56,447 nt of DNA, from the NCBI GenBank assembly GCA_944384815.1, contig CALWUW010000014.1, positions 1-56,447 on the forward strand. Direction: 5' to 3'. The first letter of the stretch is position 1. The number at the start of each line of letters is the position of its first letter. This DNA comes from an uncultured Clostridia bacterium (GTDB lineage Bacteria > Bacillota > Clostridia > Oscillospirales > Acutalibacteraceae). Below are positions 1-9,224 of the stretch, in pieces. The position numbers and the translations under genes were made by a program. A model generated the notes under the pieces. That model ran no database searches. It was not told the DNA's origin and saw only the letters and a list, made by a program, of their open reading frames with translations.

Positions 1-2
1 AT

Positions 3-2387
3 CCGGAGAACCCGCTGCTGGTTTCCGTTCGTTCCGGTGCCCGCGCTTCCATGCCCGGCATGATGGACACCATTTTGAACCTGGGTCTTAACGACGTGGT
101 GGTGGAAGGCCTGGCCAAGTTCACCAACAACCCCCGTTTTGCATATGACTCCTATCGCCGTTTCATCCAGATGTTCTCCGACGTGGTTATGGAGCTCTCC
201 AAGAAGCGTTTCGAAGAGATCATCGACCAGCTGAAGGAAGAAAAAGGCGTCAAGATGGACACCGAGCTGAATACGGACGACATGAAAGAGCTGGTAAAGC
301 GCTTCAAGGCGTTCTACAAGGAAGAAAAGGGCGAGGACTTCCCCTCTGATCCCAAGGTTCAGCTGATGGAAGCCGTTCGCGCTGTGTTCCGTTCCTGGGA
401 CAACCCCCGCGCTAACGTATACCGCCGCATGAACGAGATCCCCTATGATTGGGGCACCGCCGTTAACGTGCAGGCCATGGTATTCGGAAACTCCGGCGAT
501 AAGTCCGGCACCGGCGTTGCGTTCACCCGTAACCCCGCTACCGGCGAGAAGGCTCTGTTCGGCGAGTATCTGATCAACGCTCAGGGCGAAGACGTGGTGG
601 CCGGCGTTCGTACGCCTTCCCCCATTTCTCAGCTGAAGGACGATATGCCTGAGGTTTACGAGCAGTTTGCCCAGATCGCAAACCGTTTGGAGAACCATTA
701 CAAGGATATGCAGGACATGGAGTTCACCATTGAAAACGGCAAACTCTACATGCTGCAGACCAGAAACGGCAAGAGAACCGCTGCTGCTGCTCTGAAAATC
801 GCTGTAGACCTGGTGGACGAAGGCATGATCGACGAGGAAGAGGCTGTTCTGCGCGTAGAGCCCAAGCAGCTGGATTCCTTGCTGCATCCTCAGTTCGACG
901 CTGTTGCCGTAAAGAAGGCCAAAGTTATCGGCAAGGGCCTGGCTGCTTCTCCCGGCGCTGCCTGCGGTAAGGTTGTTTTCTCCGCAGAAGACGCTAAGGA
1001 ATGGCATGAAAAGGGCGAGAAGGTTGTTCTGGTTCGTCTGGAAACCTCTCCCGAAGATATTGAAGGTATGGTTGTTGCGGAAGGTATCCTCACCGTTCGC
1101 GGCGGCATGACCTCTCACGCGGCTGTTGTGGCCCGCGGCATGGGAACTTGCTGCGTATCCGGCTGCGGCGAGATCGTTGTGGACTATGCCAAGAAGCAGT
1201 TCACTCTGGGTGGCCTGACCATTAAGGAAGGCGACTACATCTCCATTGACGGCTCCACCGGCAACATCTACGCGGAAGCGATTCCCACCGTTGCCGCTTC
1301 CATCTCCGGCGACTTCGGCCGTTTCATGGGCTGGGCGGACAAATACCGCAAGTTGCAGGTTTACACCAACGCTGATACGCCCCGTGACGCCAAGCAGGGC
1401 CGCGCATTCGGCGCTGAAGGCATTGGCCTGTGCCGTACGGAGCATATGTTCTTCGAAGAGAACCGCATTAAGGCCATGCGTGAAATGATCGTTGCGGATA
1501 ACACCGAAGATCGTAAAAAGGCTCTGGCCAAGATCATGCCCTATCAGCAGGGTGACTTTGAGGGCCTCTATGAAGCCATGGAAGGCTGCCCGGTAACCAT
1601 TCGTTTCCTGGATCCTCCGCTGCATGAATTCCTCCCCACCAAGGAAGAAGACATTCAGGAGATCGCTAAGGAGCTGAACATCACCACCGAGCGCCTGCAT
1701 GAAGTTATCGATAGCCTCCATGAGTTCAACCCCATGATGGGCCATCGCGGATGCCGTCTGGCTGTTTCCTATCCGGAAATCGCCGAAATGCAGACCACTG
1801 CTGTGATCAACGCCGCTATCAACGTAACCAAGAAGGGCCAGTATAAAATTGAGCCCCTGATCATGATTCCGCTGGTAGGCGAAGTGAAAGAGCTGAAGTT
1901 TGTTAAAGACGTTGTAACTTCCACTGCGGACAGACTCATCAAGGAAGCCGGCATCGACATGAAGTACGAAGTAGGCACCATGATCGAGATCCCCCGCGCT
2001 GCTCTCACTGCAGACGAGATCGCTCAGGAAGCTGAGTTCTTCAGCTTCGGCACCAACGACCTGACTCAGATGACCTTCGGCTTCAGCCGTGACGATGCAG
2101 GCAAGTTCCTGGATTACTACTATGAGAACAAGATCTATGAGTCCGATCCCTTTGCACACCTGGATCAGAAAGGTGTTGGCAAACTGGTGACGATGGCTGC
2201 CGAGCTGGGCCGCAAGACCCGTCCCGAAATCCATCTGGGCATCTGCGGCGAACACGGCGGAGATCCCACTTCCGTAGAGTTCTGCCACAACGTAGGCCTG
2301 AACTACGTTTCCTGCAGCCCCTTCCGTGTGCCGATCGCTCGTTTGGCCGCTGCTCAGGCTGCTGTTAAGGAAAAGAGAGCGAAATAA
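3..2387 (+). CDS. ppdK: Pyruvate, phosphate dikinase (5'-truncated by window edge)
   Basis: Interconverts pyruvate, ATP and phosphate with PEP, AMP and pyrophosphate in central carbon metabolism. The reading frame is open from base 3 and already encodes the SVRSGARASMPGMMDT segment of the ATP-grasp domain, so roughly 80 N-terminal residues lie outside the window; about 794 residues are visible of a usual ~875. The swivelling phosphohistidine domain carries GGMTSHAAVVARGMG, with the catalytic His. The C-terminal PEP-binding barrel has the ICGEHGG catalytic Cys loop and the FSFGTNDLTQM substrate loop. ATG codons at 51 and 60 are internal. A strong hairpin terminator follows the stop. The family assignment is essentially certain. 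Confidence 0.98.
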   Translation, partial: PENPLLVSVRSGARASMPGMMDTILNLGLNDVVVEGLAKFTNNPRFAYDSYRRFIQMFSDVVMELSKKRFEEIIDQLKEEKGVKMDTELNTDDMKELVKRFKAFYKEEKGEDFPSDPKVQLMEAVRAVFRSWDNPRANVYRRMNEIPYDWGTAVNVQAMVFGNSGDKSGTGVAFTRNPATGEKALFGEYLINAQGEDVVAGVRTPSPISQLKDDMPEVYEQFAQIANRLENHYKDMQDMEFTIENGKLYMLQTRNGKRTAAAALKIAVDLVDEGMIDEEEAVLRVEPKQLDSLLHPQFDAVAVKKAKVIGKGLAASPGAACGKVVFSAEDAKEWHEKGEKVVLVRLETSPEDIEGMVVAEGILTVRGGMTSHAAVVARGMGTCCVSGCGEIVVDYAKKQFTLGGLTIKEGDYISIDGSTGNIYAEAIPTVAASISGDFGRFMGWADKYRKLQVYTNADTPRDAKQGRAFGAEGIGLCRTEHMFFEENRIKAMREMIVADNTEDRKKALAKIMPYQQGDFEGLYEAMEGCPVTIRFLDPPLHEFLPTKEEDIQEIAKELNITTERLHEVIDSLHEFNPMMGHRGCRLAVSYPEIAEMQTTAVINAAINVTKKGQYKIEPLIMIPLVGEVKELKFVKDVVTSTADRLIKEAGIDMKYEVGTMIEIPRAALTADEIAQEAEFFSFGTNDLTQMTFGFSRDDAGKFLDYYYENKIYESDPFAHLDQKGVGKLVTMAAELGRKTRPEIHLGICGEHGGDPTSVEFCHNVGLNYVSCSPFRVPIARLAAAQAAVKEKRAK

Positions 2388-2430
2388 GTCTGAGATAAAG
2401 AAGACTTTTGCTTCTCCCTTAAAACTAAAA

Positions 2431-2468
2431 AAAGAGCTCAACAGAGAAATCTGTTGAGCTCTTTTCTT
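2431..2468. terminator. Bidirectional intrinsic terminator between ppdK and gpsA-like gene
   Basis: A perfect 15-bp stem (2431-2445 with 2450-2464) closes a GAAA tetraloop. A-tracts precede it and T-tracts follow it, so it can end ppdK on the plus strand and the convergent gpsA-like gene on the minus strand. Confidence 0.92.
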
Positions 2469-2580
2469 ATGCTATGAAAAAAGCCGGGTACAAAAACGGA
2501 AAGTCGTTTCCCTTATAAAAACGCCCGTCCGTCTCTGATCCGGCATAGATCCGGAAAGGGGAACCCTTTTTCTGGAAAGC

Positions 2581-3558
2581 TTAAAATTCATTCTTCTGGT
2601 TTCTTTGAAACAGCGCCCCAATGGCGTCCCCTGGCTTTTCCTGCAGGAAAAGCACCCGATATACCGCTTCGCAAATGGGCATTTCCACATTCAGATCCGC
2701 TTTTATTTTCATGACCGCCTGCACGGTATAATAACCTTCCGCCAGTTTATCCATGGTCTTTCCCTGCACAAACATTTCTCCAAACTGCCGATTATGACTG
2801 TGGGGTGAAAACAAAGTAGCTTCGTAATCTCCCAAGTGGCACAATCCATAAGCGGATTCTCGGTTGCCTCCCAGAGCAGAAATCAATCTTCCCACTTCGT
2901 TGGTTCCTCTGGCCATTAAAGCGCCTTTAAGGGAAGAAAGCCCCATGCCGTCCAGCATTCCCGCTGCGATCCCCACCACATTTTTCAAGGCGGCTCCGAT
3001 TTCGTTTCCAATCAGATCCGTTCCGTAATAAAAACGGATCAAGGGACTGGAAAGTGTTTGCACCAGTTGTTCCTTAGCCTCTTGGGAATGGCTGTCGATC
3101 ACCATACAGTTAGGCTGACCCTTGTAAAAATCCTGCACGTGGCCGGGTCCCAGCCAAACGGCCACGGCGTTATCAGAAGCCACATGGCGTTCCACGATCT
3201 GAGACAGCCTCTCCCCGGTTTCAATAGCGATTCCTTTCATACACAGGACAATGATTTTTCCGGAAAGATTATACGCCTCCAACTGCTGCATCAAAGCATC
3301 TAGGTTTTGTGAACCCACAGAGATGACCACGATCTTCTGCTGGGAAACCAGGGATAGATCCTGGGTCAGCCGGATCCTTTCCGGAAGAGTCACATAACCG
3401 TTCTCCCGGTTTTGCAGCAGCCGCTCCATATTGGAGGAACCTTTGCGGCCGTATAATGTCACCCTATGCCCGATCCGATCCAAATACCAAGCGATAAAGC
3501 TTCCCCATCGTCCGCAGCCAATCACAAAAAAACTTTTTTCTTGCTGATTTGTTTCCAT
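2581..3558 (-). CDS. gpsA: NAD(P)-dependent glycerol-3-phosphate dehydrogenase family protein (divergent)
   Basis: Predicted to reduce dihydroxyacetone phosphate to sn-glycerol-3-phosphate for phospholipid synthesis. The 325-residue length fits the family. An N-terminal Rossmann motif reads VIGCGRWGSFIAWYL. The C-terminal helical domain begins GAALKNVVGIAAGMLDGMG, which contains the catalytic Lys, and continues with GDYEATLFSPHSHNRQFG, matching the family's GLGDL...SRNRRFG block. The central SGPS motif is replaced by WLGPGHVQDF, so the protein is off the main GpsA branch and substrate specificity is uncertain. A well-placed promoter lies 92 bp upstream of the start. It is transcribed toward ppdK and shares the terminator at 2431-2468. 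Confidence 0.78.
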   Translation of the reverse strand: METNQQEKSFFVIGCGRWGSFIAWYLDRIGHRVTLYGRKGSSNMERLLQNRENGYVTLPERIRLTQDLSLVSQQKIVVISVGSQNLDALMQQLEAYNLSGKIIVLCMKGIAIETGERLSQIVERHVASDNAVAVWLGPGHVQDFYKGQPNCMVIDSHSQEAKEQLVQTLSSPLIRFYYGTDLIGNEIGAALKNVVGIAAGMLDGMGLSSLKGALMARGTNEVGRLISALGGNRESAYGLCHLGDYEATLFSPHSHNRQFGEMFVQGKTMDKLAEGYYTVQAVMKIKADLNVEMPICEAVYRVLFLQEKPGDAIGALFQRNQKNEF

Positions 3559-3649
3559 ACTTCACCTGCTGTATTTTCCCACATTTTTATTTAAGGAAAA
3601 CCTTTTTTGTACTAAAAATAAAGTCCCAGAATTTTAATTTTCAGAAACA

Positions 3650-3678
3650 ATTGTATATTTTCTCCTTTCTCTTGTCAA
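3650..3678 (-). promoter_or_regulatory. Sigma-A promoter for gpsA-like gene
   Basis: On the minus strand a consensus -35 TTGACA (3678-3673) and a -10 TACAAT (3655-3650) are separated by 17 bp. Transcription would begin near 3643, giving a ~85-nt untranslated leader. Confidence 0.8.
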
Positions 3679-3769
3679 CTTGCTTTCTTATATCCCTCAT
3701 ATTCTTATTCATTTCAAGGAATTAAAAGATATTTTCCCAATGTTCTCCCCTATTCTCCTTCTTTTTTTC

Positions 3770-3799
3770 TTGACACTTTCCCTATTTTCATGCTATATA
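3770..3799 (+). promoter_or_regulatory. Sigma-A promoter for dedA-type gene
   Basis: TTGACA (3770-3775) and an extended -10 (TGc then TATATA, 3794-3799) are separated by 18 bp, about 50 bp upstream of the TTG start. The rest of the 3559-3851 gap is AT-rich and holds only this promoter and the divergent gpsA promoter. Confidence 0.75.
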
Positions 3800-3851
3800 A
3801 GTATCGGTTTCAAAACAGATGTAGAATTGAAACGGAAAGGAACGAATTGAC

Positions 3852-4463
3852 TTGCAGGAAGCTATTCTCTCTTTTATTGACGCCTTCGGTTATTGGGCCG
3901 TTTTTCTTCTGATCGCCGTAGAAAATATTTTTCCCCCTATCCCTTCGGAAATCATTTTAACCTTCGGAGGATTTGCCTCTACTTATACCTCCATGCACGT
4001 CTTAGGTGTGATCTTAGCCGCCACCGTTGGTTCCTTTGTGGGAGCCATTGTGCTTTACGGGATCGGCCGCATTTTTACACCGGAACGATTGACCAGGCTG
4101 ATTTCCGGAAAAGTGGGAAAAGCGCTGGGATTTAAGCCGGAAGATGTTACCAAAGCGGAAAACTGGTTTCGGAAGCGGGGCTATGGTTCCGTTTTCTTCT
4201 GCCGGTTCGTTCCCATTGTCCGCAGCCTGATCTCCATTCCTGCGGGGATCTGCCAAATGCCCTTTCTCCGCTTTTCCGTGTATACTATTTTGGGCTCTTT
4301 GATCTGGAACAGCGTTTTGGTCCTTCTGGGGGCGGTTCTGGGAGAATCCTGGGAATCCGTGCTTTCCTTCTTCGACGCGTATTCCTACGTTGTAGTGGCT
4401 ATCTTAGCGGTGGTCGTTATAGCCGGCTGTTTCTGGTTTTGGAAAAAGCGAAAAAAAGGCTGA
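3852..4463 (+). CDS. DedA/VTT-family integral membrane protein
   Basis: A 203-residue polytopic membrane protein of the DedA (SNARE-associated, VTT domain) family. Members are implicated in lipid flipping and envelope homeostasis at the cytoplasmic membrane. The family blocks are visible: ENIFPPIPSEIILTFGG near residue 24 and the re-entrant FFCRFVPIVRSLISIPAG around residue 117. At least four hydrophobic segments are present, with a basic KKRKKG tail. The start is a TTG codon 11 nt after AAAGG; no in-frame ATG precedes the conserved region. It has its own promoter and a downstream hairpin terminator, so it is monocistronic. The transported lipid cannot be told from sequence. Confidence 0.9.
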   Translation: MQEAILSFIDAFGYWAVFLLIAVENIFPPIPSEIILTFGGFASTYTSMHVLGVILAATVGSFVGAIVLYGIGRIFTPERLTRLISGKVGKALGFKPEDVTKAENWFRKRGYGSVFFCRFVPIVRSLISIPAGICQMPFLRFSVYTILGSLIWNSVLVLLGAVLGESWESVLSFFDAYSYVVVAILAVVVIAGCFWFWKKRKKG

Positions 4464-4568
4464 GCTTTTCAAAATTTCAGTTTAGCGCAAACCACCCCCG
4501 CTTGGCTGCTATATGATTCCTGCCGGATGCTGAATGCCGAATCTCCTTTGTGCTAAGCGTATTTATGG

Positions 4569-4620
4569 AAAAAACTCCCTGAACGCAGATCAATCTCTCT
4601 GCATTCGGGGAGTTTTTATT
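4569..4620. terminator. Bidirectional terminator between dedA-type gene and asnB
   Basis: A ~20-bp stem with one mismatch (4569-4589 with 4598-4618) has an A-rich 5' flank and a T-rich 3' flank. It lies between two converging genes. Confidence 0.85.
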
Positions 4621-4713
4621 GGATTTTCTCTTTTTGATCTTCCCTTCGCATCGCAATTCCATAAGACGGCCTATAGGGCTATGCGAAACGGGAATCTTGA
4701 AAGCTCACGGTAC

Positions 4714-6591
4714 TTAATGAACAACCGGCCACTCACCCGGCTCATGGGAAGCGTCGTTAAAATACACGTCATACCAAACCAAAAATACGAAAATGGTCCA
4801 GATCTTCCGGTTGTTATCACATTTTCCGTTTTTATGATCGTCCAAAATTTTCATCAGGGCATCCGTATGGAAAAATTGCTTTGCAGTTTCACTGCAGAAA
4901 GCTTCTTTTACTAAATTATAGTACTTCTCTTCCCGCAGCCATACACGGGTGGGAACCGGGAATCCCAGCTTTTTCTTGGAAGCGGTTTCCGGCGGCAGAC
5001 GGCGCAGCGCCGCTTTCCGCATAGCGTATTTGGTATTTTCCGAATTCACCCGAAGGCGCCGGGGGATCCGGGAAGCCACAGCAAACACTTCTTTATCCAG
5101 GAAAGGAACCCGAAGCTCCAGAGAGTTGGCCATACTCATCCGGTCAGCTTTCAGCAGAATATCTCCCACCAACCAGACGTTTAAATCTACATACTGCATC
5201 TTGGTAACATCGTCCTGCTCTTTTACTCTGTCGTAGAACGGGCGGGTCAGTTCCTGGGGACGGGTGCAGGGGATTTCCTCTTTCAGCAAGCTCTTTTTCT
5301 CCTCCATGGTGAACATGGAACAGTTTCCGTAGAAATTCTCCTCAATGGGGAGAGCTCCCCGGATCAGGAAATTTTTCCCCTTAAAGCGGAACGGCAAGGC
5401 CTTGGCTACAGCTGCCAGCGCTTTCCGCAGGAACAGGGGGAGCTTTTGGTATCCTGCCAGGTCATCCGGCTCATGGTAAATATTATAACCGCCGAACAGC
5501 TCGTCCGCGCCTTCTCCGGAAAGAACCACCTTTACATAGTCGCTGGCAATTTTGGAAACAAAATAGAGCGCAATGCAGGATGCGTCCGCCAAAGGCTGAT
5601 CCATATGATACTGCACCTTCCGGATGTTTCCCCAATATTCCTCGGGGGTGATCACTTTATAGTGGTGCTCCACATCAATTTTCTCGCTGAGCCGTTTGGC
5701 CCAATCGATTTCATTATAGCGGTCCCCGTTATCAAATCCCACGGTGAAGGTTTTCTGGCCGCTGAAATAGGTAGAAACATAGCTGGAATCCACGCCGCTG
5801 GAAAGGAAGCAGCCCACTTCCACGTCGCTGATCTTGTGAGCGTTTACGGAATCCTCAAAGACTTTGGCAATGGCGTCCACGGCTTCTTCCTCTGTCATGG
5901 ATTCCTCCGGGTGGAAAGTAGGCTCCCAATAGCGGTGGGTTTCCACTTTGCCGTTCCGGAACCAAAGATAATGGGCCGGCAAAAGGCAATACACGCCTTC
6001 AAAGAACGTTTCCGGGGGCGGAGAGTATTCAAAGGAGACGTAGCGGTCCAATGCCCGTTTATTAAATTTCTTCTCAAATCCCGGGTAGGCCAGAATGCTC
6101 TTGATTTCCGAGCCATAGATCAGATTTTCTCCCACCTGGGCATAGTGCATGGGCTTGATCCCGAAAAAGTCCCGGGCGATAAAGAGGCTTTTCTCCCGGC
6201 GGTTCCAAATGGCAAAGTCGAACATGCCCCGCAGTTTATTGGGCAGCTCTTCTCCCCATTCCTCAAATCCGTGCAGCAGCACTTCCGAATCCGTCTGGGT
6301 GGTGAACACATGCCCTTTTTCCAGCAGAATCTCACGCAGCTCCCGGTAATTATAAATCTCCCCGTTAAACGTGAGGACCAGGTTTTGATCTTCATTAAAA
6401 ATCGGCTGATCGCCGGATTCCGTAATATCGATAATGCTCAGCCGACGAAAGCCCATGGCCACATGGTCGTCTGTAAAATAGCCAAAACTATCCGGCCCCC
6501 GGTGGGTAATCAGATCCGTCATCTTCTGAAGGACCTGCTGTTTATTTTCCCGATCCAAAACCTCGCCGGCAAACCCACAAATTCCACACAT
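4714..6591 (-). CDS. asnB: Asparagine synthase (glutamine-hydrolysing)
   Basis: Makes asparagine from aspartate, ATP and glutamine-derived ammonia in the cytoplasm. The protein starts MCGICGFAG, so Cys2 becomes the N-terminal nucleophile of the class II glutamine amidotransferase domain (about residues 1-210). The synthetase half has the ATP-pyrophosphatase motif LSSGVDSSYVS near residue 265 and SGEGADELFGGY near residue 360. The 625-residue length matches bacterial AsnB. A GAGG ribosome site precedes the ATG. It lies 57 bp downstream of the CpXC gene on the same strand and may be co-transcribed with it. Confidence 0.96.
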   Translation of the reverse strand: MCGICGFAGEVLDRENKQQVLQKMTDLITHRGPDSFGYFTDDHVAMGFRRLSIIDITESGDQPIFNEDQNLVLTFNGEIYNYRELREILLEKGHVFTTQTDSEVLLHGFEEWGEELPNKLRGMFDFAIWNRREKSLFIARDFFGIKPMHYAQVGENLIYGSEIKSILAYPGFEKKFNKRALDRYVSFEYSPPPETFFEGVYCLLPAHYLWFRNGKVETHRYWEPTFHPEESMTEEEAVDAIAKVFEDSVNAHKISDVEVGCFLSSGVDSSYVSTYFSGQKTFTVGFDNGDRYNEIDWAKRLSEKIDVEHHYKVITPEEYWGNIRKVQYHMDQPLADASCIALYFVSKIASDYVKVVLSGEGADELFGGYNIYHEPDDLAGYQKLPLFLRKALAAVAKALPFRFKGKNFLIRGALPIEENFYGNCSMFTMEEKKSLLKEEIPCTRPQELTRPFYDRVKEQDDVTKMQYVDLNVWLVGDILLKADRMSMANSLELRVPFLDKEVFAVASRIPRRLRVNSENTKYAMRKAALRRLPPETASKKKLGFPVPTRVWLREEKYYNLVKEAFCSETAKQFFHTDALMKILDDHKNGKCDNNRKIWTIFVFLVWYDVYFNDASHEPGEWPVVH

Positions 6592-6648
6592 AAATTTTAA
6601 TTCCTCTCGTTATTTCTTTCCGCCTGAACTGCAGGCAGAGTCCTTGCT

Positions 6649-7344
6649 TTATCCCCGGGCGTACCTTTCCATGATCTGCGCCGCCGCCTTCTGGTCCATC
6701 CTTAGAAATCCCGTCTCCGCAGGCGCAAACTGTCTGGCTACTTCCCGGACTTTCTCATACATAGTAAACTTGGTTGTGCGGCGCAAAGCTTTTTCCGAGC
6801 CTTCCGGCAAAAACAGGAAGTCCATCCGGTCCTTCTCCGGGTCAGACTCCAGATACACCCCGCTTCGAATTTCCACGCCGCTTTGACGGGACAGCACCTG
6901 CACCATAGCATATTTTACCAATTCCACGGCGCGGTCATCCAACCCATTTTCAAAAATCAGGATTTTCTCCCGGAATTCTTCCGGAGAGGAAACAATTCGC
7001 TTGCGCACCTTTTCCTGTTCCGAAGCTTCTTCCCACTGAGGGAACGAGGCGCCGGGAGGCAGAAAATACAGCATATAGCCATAACGGCGATCGCTGTATA
7101 GGCAAGGATACAAAAGCTGAGAAATGCATCCGCAAGCCGGACATTTCCAGCTAAAAAAAGTCTCCTGAAGGATCTTCTCCTTTTCTTCAGCCGAAATATC
7201 TCCCTGAATCCCAGTATGCAGGACAATCGGCACACATTCCCCACAATTAGGGCACACAATGCTCTTTGTAAGATTTTCTCCCAAAGCCGGGCCCTCCTTT
7301 CCCAAATTGCGCAGCATGGTTTTCCGCTGTTTTCGCGGCTGCAT
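6649..7344 (-). CDS. CpXC-domain zinc-ribbon protein
   Basis: A 231-residue protein with the CpXC domain, known from clostridial and actinobacterial proteins of unknown function. Two CxxC pairs would form a zinc ribbon: CPNCGECVP near residue 35 and WKCPACGC near residue 68. The remaining ~150 residues are mixed alpha/beta with no enzyme motif. The start is uncertain. The -10 box at 7364-7359 puts the transcript start only ~8 nt from the first ATG (7344), leaving little room for a ribosome site; the in-frame ATG at 7317 is an alternative. It precedes asnB on the same strand, which may be coincidental. Confidence 0.75.
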   Translation of the reverse strand: MQPRKQRKTMLRNLGKEGPALGENLTKSIVCPNCGECVPIVLHTGIQGDISAEEKEKILQETFFSWKCPACGCISQLLYPCLYSDRRYGYMLYFLPPGASFPQWEEASEQEKVRKRIVSSPEEFREKILIFENGLDDRAVELVKYAMVQVLSRQSGVEIRSGVYLESDPEKDRMDFLFLPEGSEKALRRTTKFTMYEKVREVARQFAPAETGFLRMDQKAAAQIMERYARG

Positions 7345-7358
7345 TCACAGGTGTTTTT

Positions 7359-7387
7359 ATTATAGCATATCCTCCGGGAAAATAAAA
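7359..7387 (-). promoter_or_regulatory. Probable extended -10 promoter for CpXC gene
   Basis: On the minus strand TGc precedes a perfect TATAAT (7364-7359), with a weak TTTTAT at the 17-bp -35 position. It lies immediately upstream of the first ATG, implying a very short leader. Confidence 0.6.
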
Positions 7388-7510
7388 CGCCTACCCTTCA
7401 TTTCTCAAAAGATTTCTTTTTCATCCCCGTTCATATCCGCAATTTACCCGCCGTTCTTTCTTTCTGTATGTATTCCATGCAATTTTGGAGAAAAGTTACA
7501 GAAATGGTAC

Positions 7511-7539
7511 TGTTATTTTTTAAGAAAATGCAGTATAAT
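7511..7539 (+). promoter_or_regulatory. Probable promoter for 139-aa protein gene
   Basis: A perfect TATAAT at 7534-7539 is paired at 17 bp with only a weak -35 (TGTTAT). It lies about 70 bp before the GGGGG-containing ribosome site and ATG at 7612. Confidence 0.5.
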
Positions 7540-7611
7540 ACAGGCAAGAGCATTCCGGACGTGTTTACCGGAAACCCGGTTTTTCCGGGACTTTAAAAAG
7601 GGGGTTTACGT

Positions 7612-8031
7612 ATGAACTTTTTCCAAACCATAAGCGGGCAATTTTCCAAGGCCTTTGAATTTGTAGCAGATAAGAACCATAAAGCCGCTGTTGTGAACCG
7701 CCTGCGTATTGTCATTAAAAACGAGCGTGAAAACGCCTCCCGAGCCTATGTGGCGCTGGGAAAATACTATATGGAACACCTTCGGGATCCGGAAAATGAA
7801 ACCACAGAGCGTCTCTGCCGCTCCGCAGAGGACAGCGAACGCCGGATCCGCAAAGCCTTTGCCAAAATGGATGAGATCTCCAGCGAATCCGCCGGAGAAG
7901 AAGACGTAGCCTCCTGCGCATCCTGCCAGGACGCTGTCCGCCGCTCCCGGGTCTTTTCCATTACGCCTTCCGAATTTTTCACAGGGCGGAAACGCGCCTA
8001 TATCCTCCCCCATTGGGACGAAGAAAAATAA
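7612..8031 (+). CDS. Uncharacterised 139-aa protein upstream of mnmA
   Basis: I do not recognise this family. It is a soluble, charged, mostly helical protein with no signal peptide or membrane segment. Residues 1-90 form a likely amphipathic helical bundle rich in Arg, Lys and Glu. A CASC pair lies near residue 101, followed by a basic stretch and a C-terminal segment ending LPHWDEEK. Codon use resembles its neighbours, so it is probably real. The gene ends 33 bp before mnmA and probably shares a transcript with it. A role linked to tRNA thiolation cannot be inferred from position alone. Confidence 0.7.
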   Translation: MNFFQTISGQFSKAFEFVADKNHKAAVVNRLRIVIKNERENASRAYVALGKYYMEHLRDPENETTERLCRSAEDSERRIRKAFAKMDEISSESAGEEDVASCASCQDAVRRSRVFSITPSEFFTGRKRAYILPHWDEEK

Positions 8032-8064
8032 ACGGAAAGTGAAAAACAGAAAAGGATCAAAATT

Positions 8065-9129
8065 ATGACGGAATCATCGAAAAAAGTACTGGTTGGTATG
8101 AGCGGCGGCGTAGACAGTTCAGCCGCCGCTTTTCTTCTGCTTCAGCAGGGTTACGACGTAACCGGGCTGACGCTTTTGCTGCGCTGGGATCAGCAGTCTC
8201 CCGGCAATTCCAAAGATGTGGAAGACGCTCAAAAAGTCGCCCAGCGCCTGGGAATCCCCCACCGCACTTTGGATCTCTCCTCTTTATTTCGCCGTACGGT
8301 AGTGGATCCGTTTGTGCAGGCCTATGAAGCAGGAAAAACTCCCAACCCTTGCGTTCTGTGCAATCGAAGCATTAAATTCGGTGCGCTTTTGGACTATGCC
8401 CTGGCGGAAGGTTTTTCGTATGTGGCCACCGGGCATTATGTGCGGATCCTTCCGGAAAACGGCCGCTGGCTTTTGTATCGCTCCTCTTCCCCGAAAGATC
8501 AGAGCTATATGCTCTATTCTCTCAGCCAGAAACAGCTCTCTCATGCGCTGACACCTCTGGAAGGCTTAAGCAAGCAGCAGGTTCGGGAGCTGGCGGAAAA
8601 AGCGGGGCTGACTGTGGCCCAAAAGCCGGACAGCCAGGAGATCTGCTTCATCCCGGATAACAACTACAAACGCTTCCTGGAAACGTATACCGGAAAGGCG
8701 CCCGCTCCCGGGGATTTTGTTTCGGAAGACGGAACCGTTCTGGGAAAACACAAAGGAATCACCCATTATACCATCGGCCAGCGGAAAGGATTGGGCATCG
8801 CTTTGGGGCAGCCTGCCTATGTGACCCGCATCGACCCTGTGCAAAATCAGGTAACACTGGGTTGGGAAGGCAGCCAATACCGTTCTTCCCTGCTGGCAGA
8901 GGACCTGAACTGGATCCCCTTTGACCAACTGGAAGCGCCTATCCGCTGCCAGGCCCGGATCCGATACCACGCCTCCGACGCTCCCTGCCTGGTTACCCCG
9001 GAAGATTCCGGGAAAACCGTCCGGGTGGACTTTCAGGAGCCCCAGCGGTCCGTCACTCCCGGGCAATCCATTGTCTTTTATCAGGGAGACCTGGTGCTGG
9101 GAGGCGGCATCATTTCCCAAAGCCTTTAA
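8065..9129 (+). CDS. mnmA: tRNA-specific 2-thiouridylase MnmA
   Basis: Thiolates U34 of Glu, Lys and Gln tRNAs using ATP and persulfide sulfur. The N-terminal PP-loop reads VGMSGGVDSSAAAF near residue 10. The two redox cysteines lie in NPCVLCNRSIKFG near residue 95 and QEICFIPDNNY near residue 194. ATGHYVR and the SKDQSYML-type tRNA-contact region (here SPKDQSYMLYSL) are present, followed by the C-terminal beta-barrel. The length of 354 residues is typical. The gene ends just before a strong hairpin terminator. Confidence 0.97.
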   Translation: MTESSKKVLVGMSGGVDSSAAAFLLLQQGYDVTGLTLLLRWDQQSPGNSKDVEDAQKVAQRLGIPHRTLDLSSLFRRTVVDPFVQAYEAGKTPNPCVLCNRSIKFGALLDYALAEGFSYVATGHYVRILPENGRWLLYRSSSPKDQSYMLYSLSQKQLSHALTPLEGLSKQQVRELAEKAGLTVAQKPDSQEICFIPDNNYKRFLETYTGKAPAPGDFVSEDGTVLGKHKGITHYTIGQRKGLGIALGQPAYVTRIDPVQNQVTLGWEGSQYRSSLLAEDLNWIPFDQLEAPIRCQARIRYHASDAPCLVTPEDSGKTVRVDFQEPQRSVTPGQSIVFYQGDLVLGGGIISQSL

Positions 9130-9137
9130 GCGAATCG

Positions 9138-9179
9138 TCTCTGCCCGGTTAAGGCAAACCGCCGGGCAGAGATTTTTTA
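9138..9179 (+). terminator. Intrinsic terminator after mnmA
   Basis: An 11-bp GC-rich stem (9138-9148 with 9162-9172) is followed by a TTTTTT run. Confidence 0.92.
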
Positions 9180-9224
9180 TTCTCTTTTTACTGTGGAATA
9201 TGCCGGATTTCGTCCGATTTTTCC

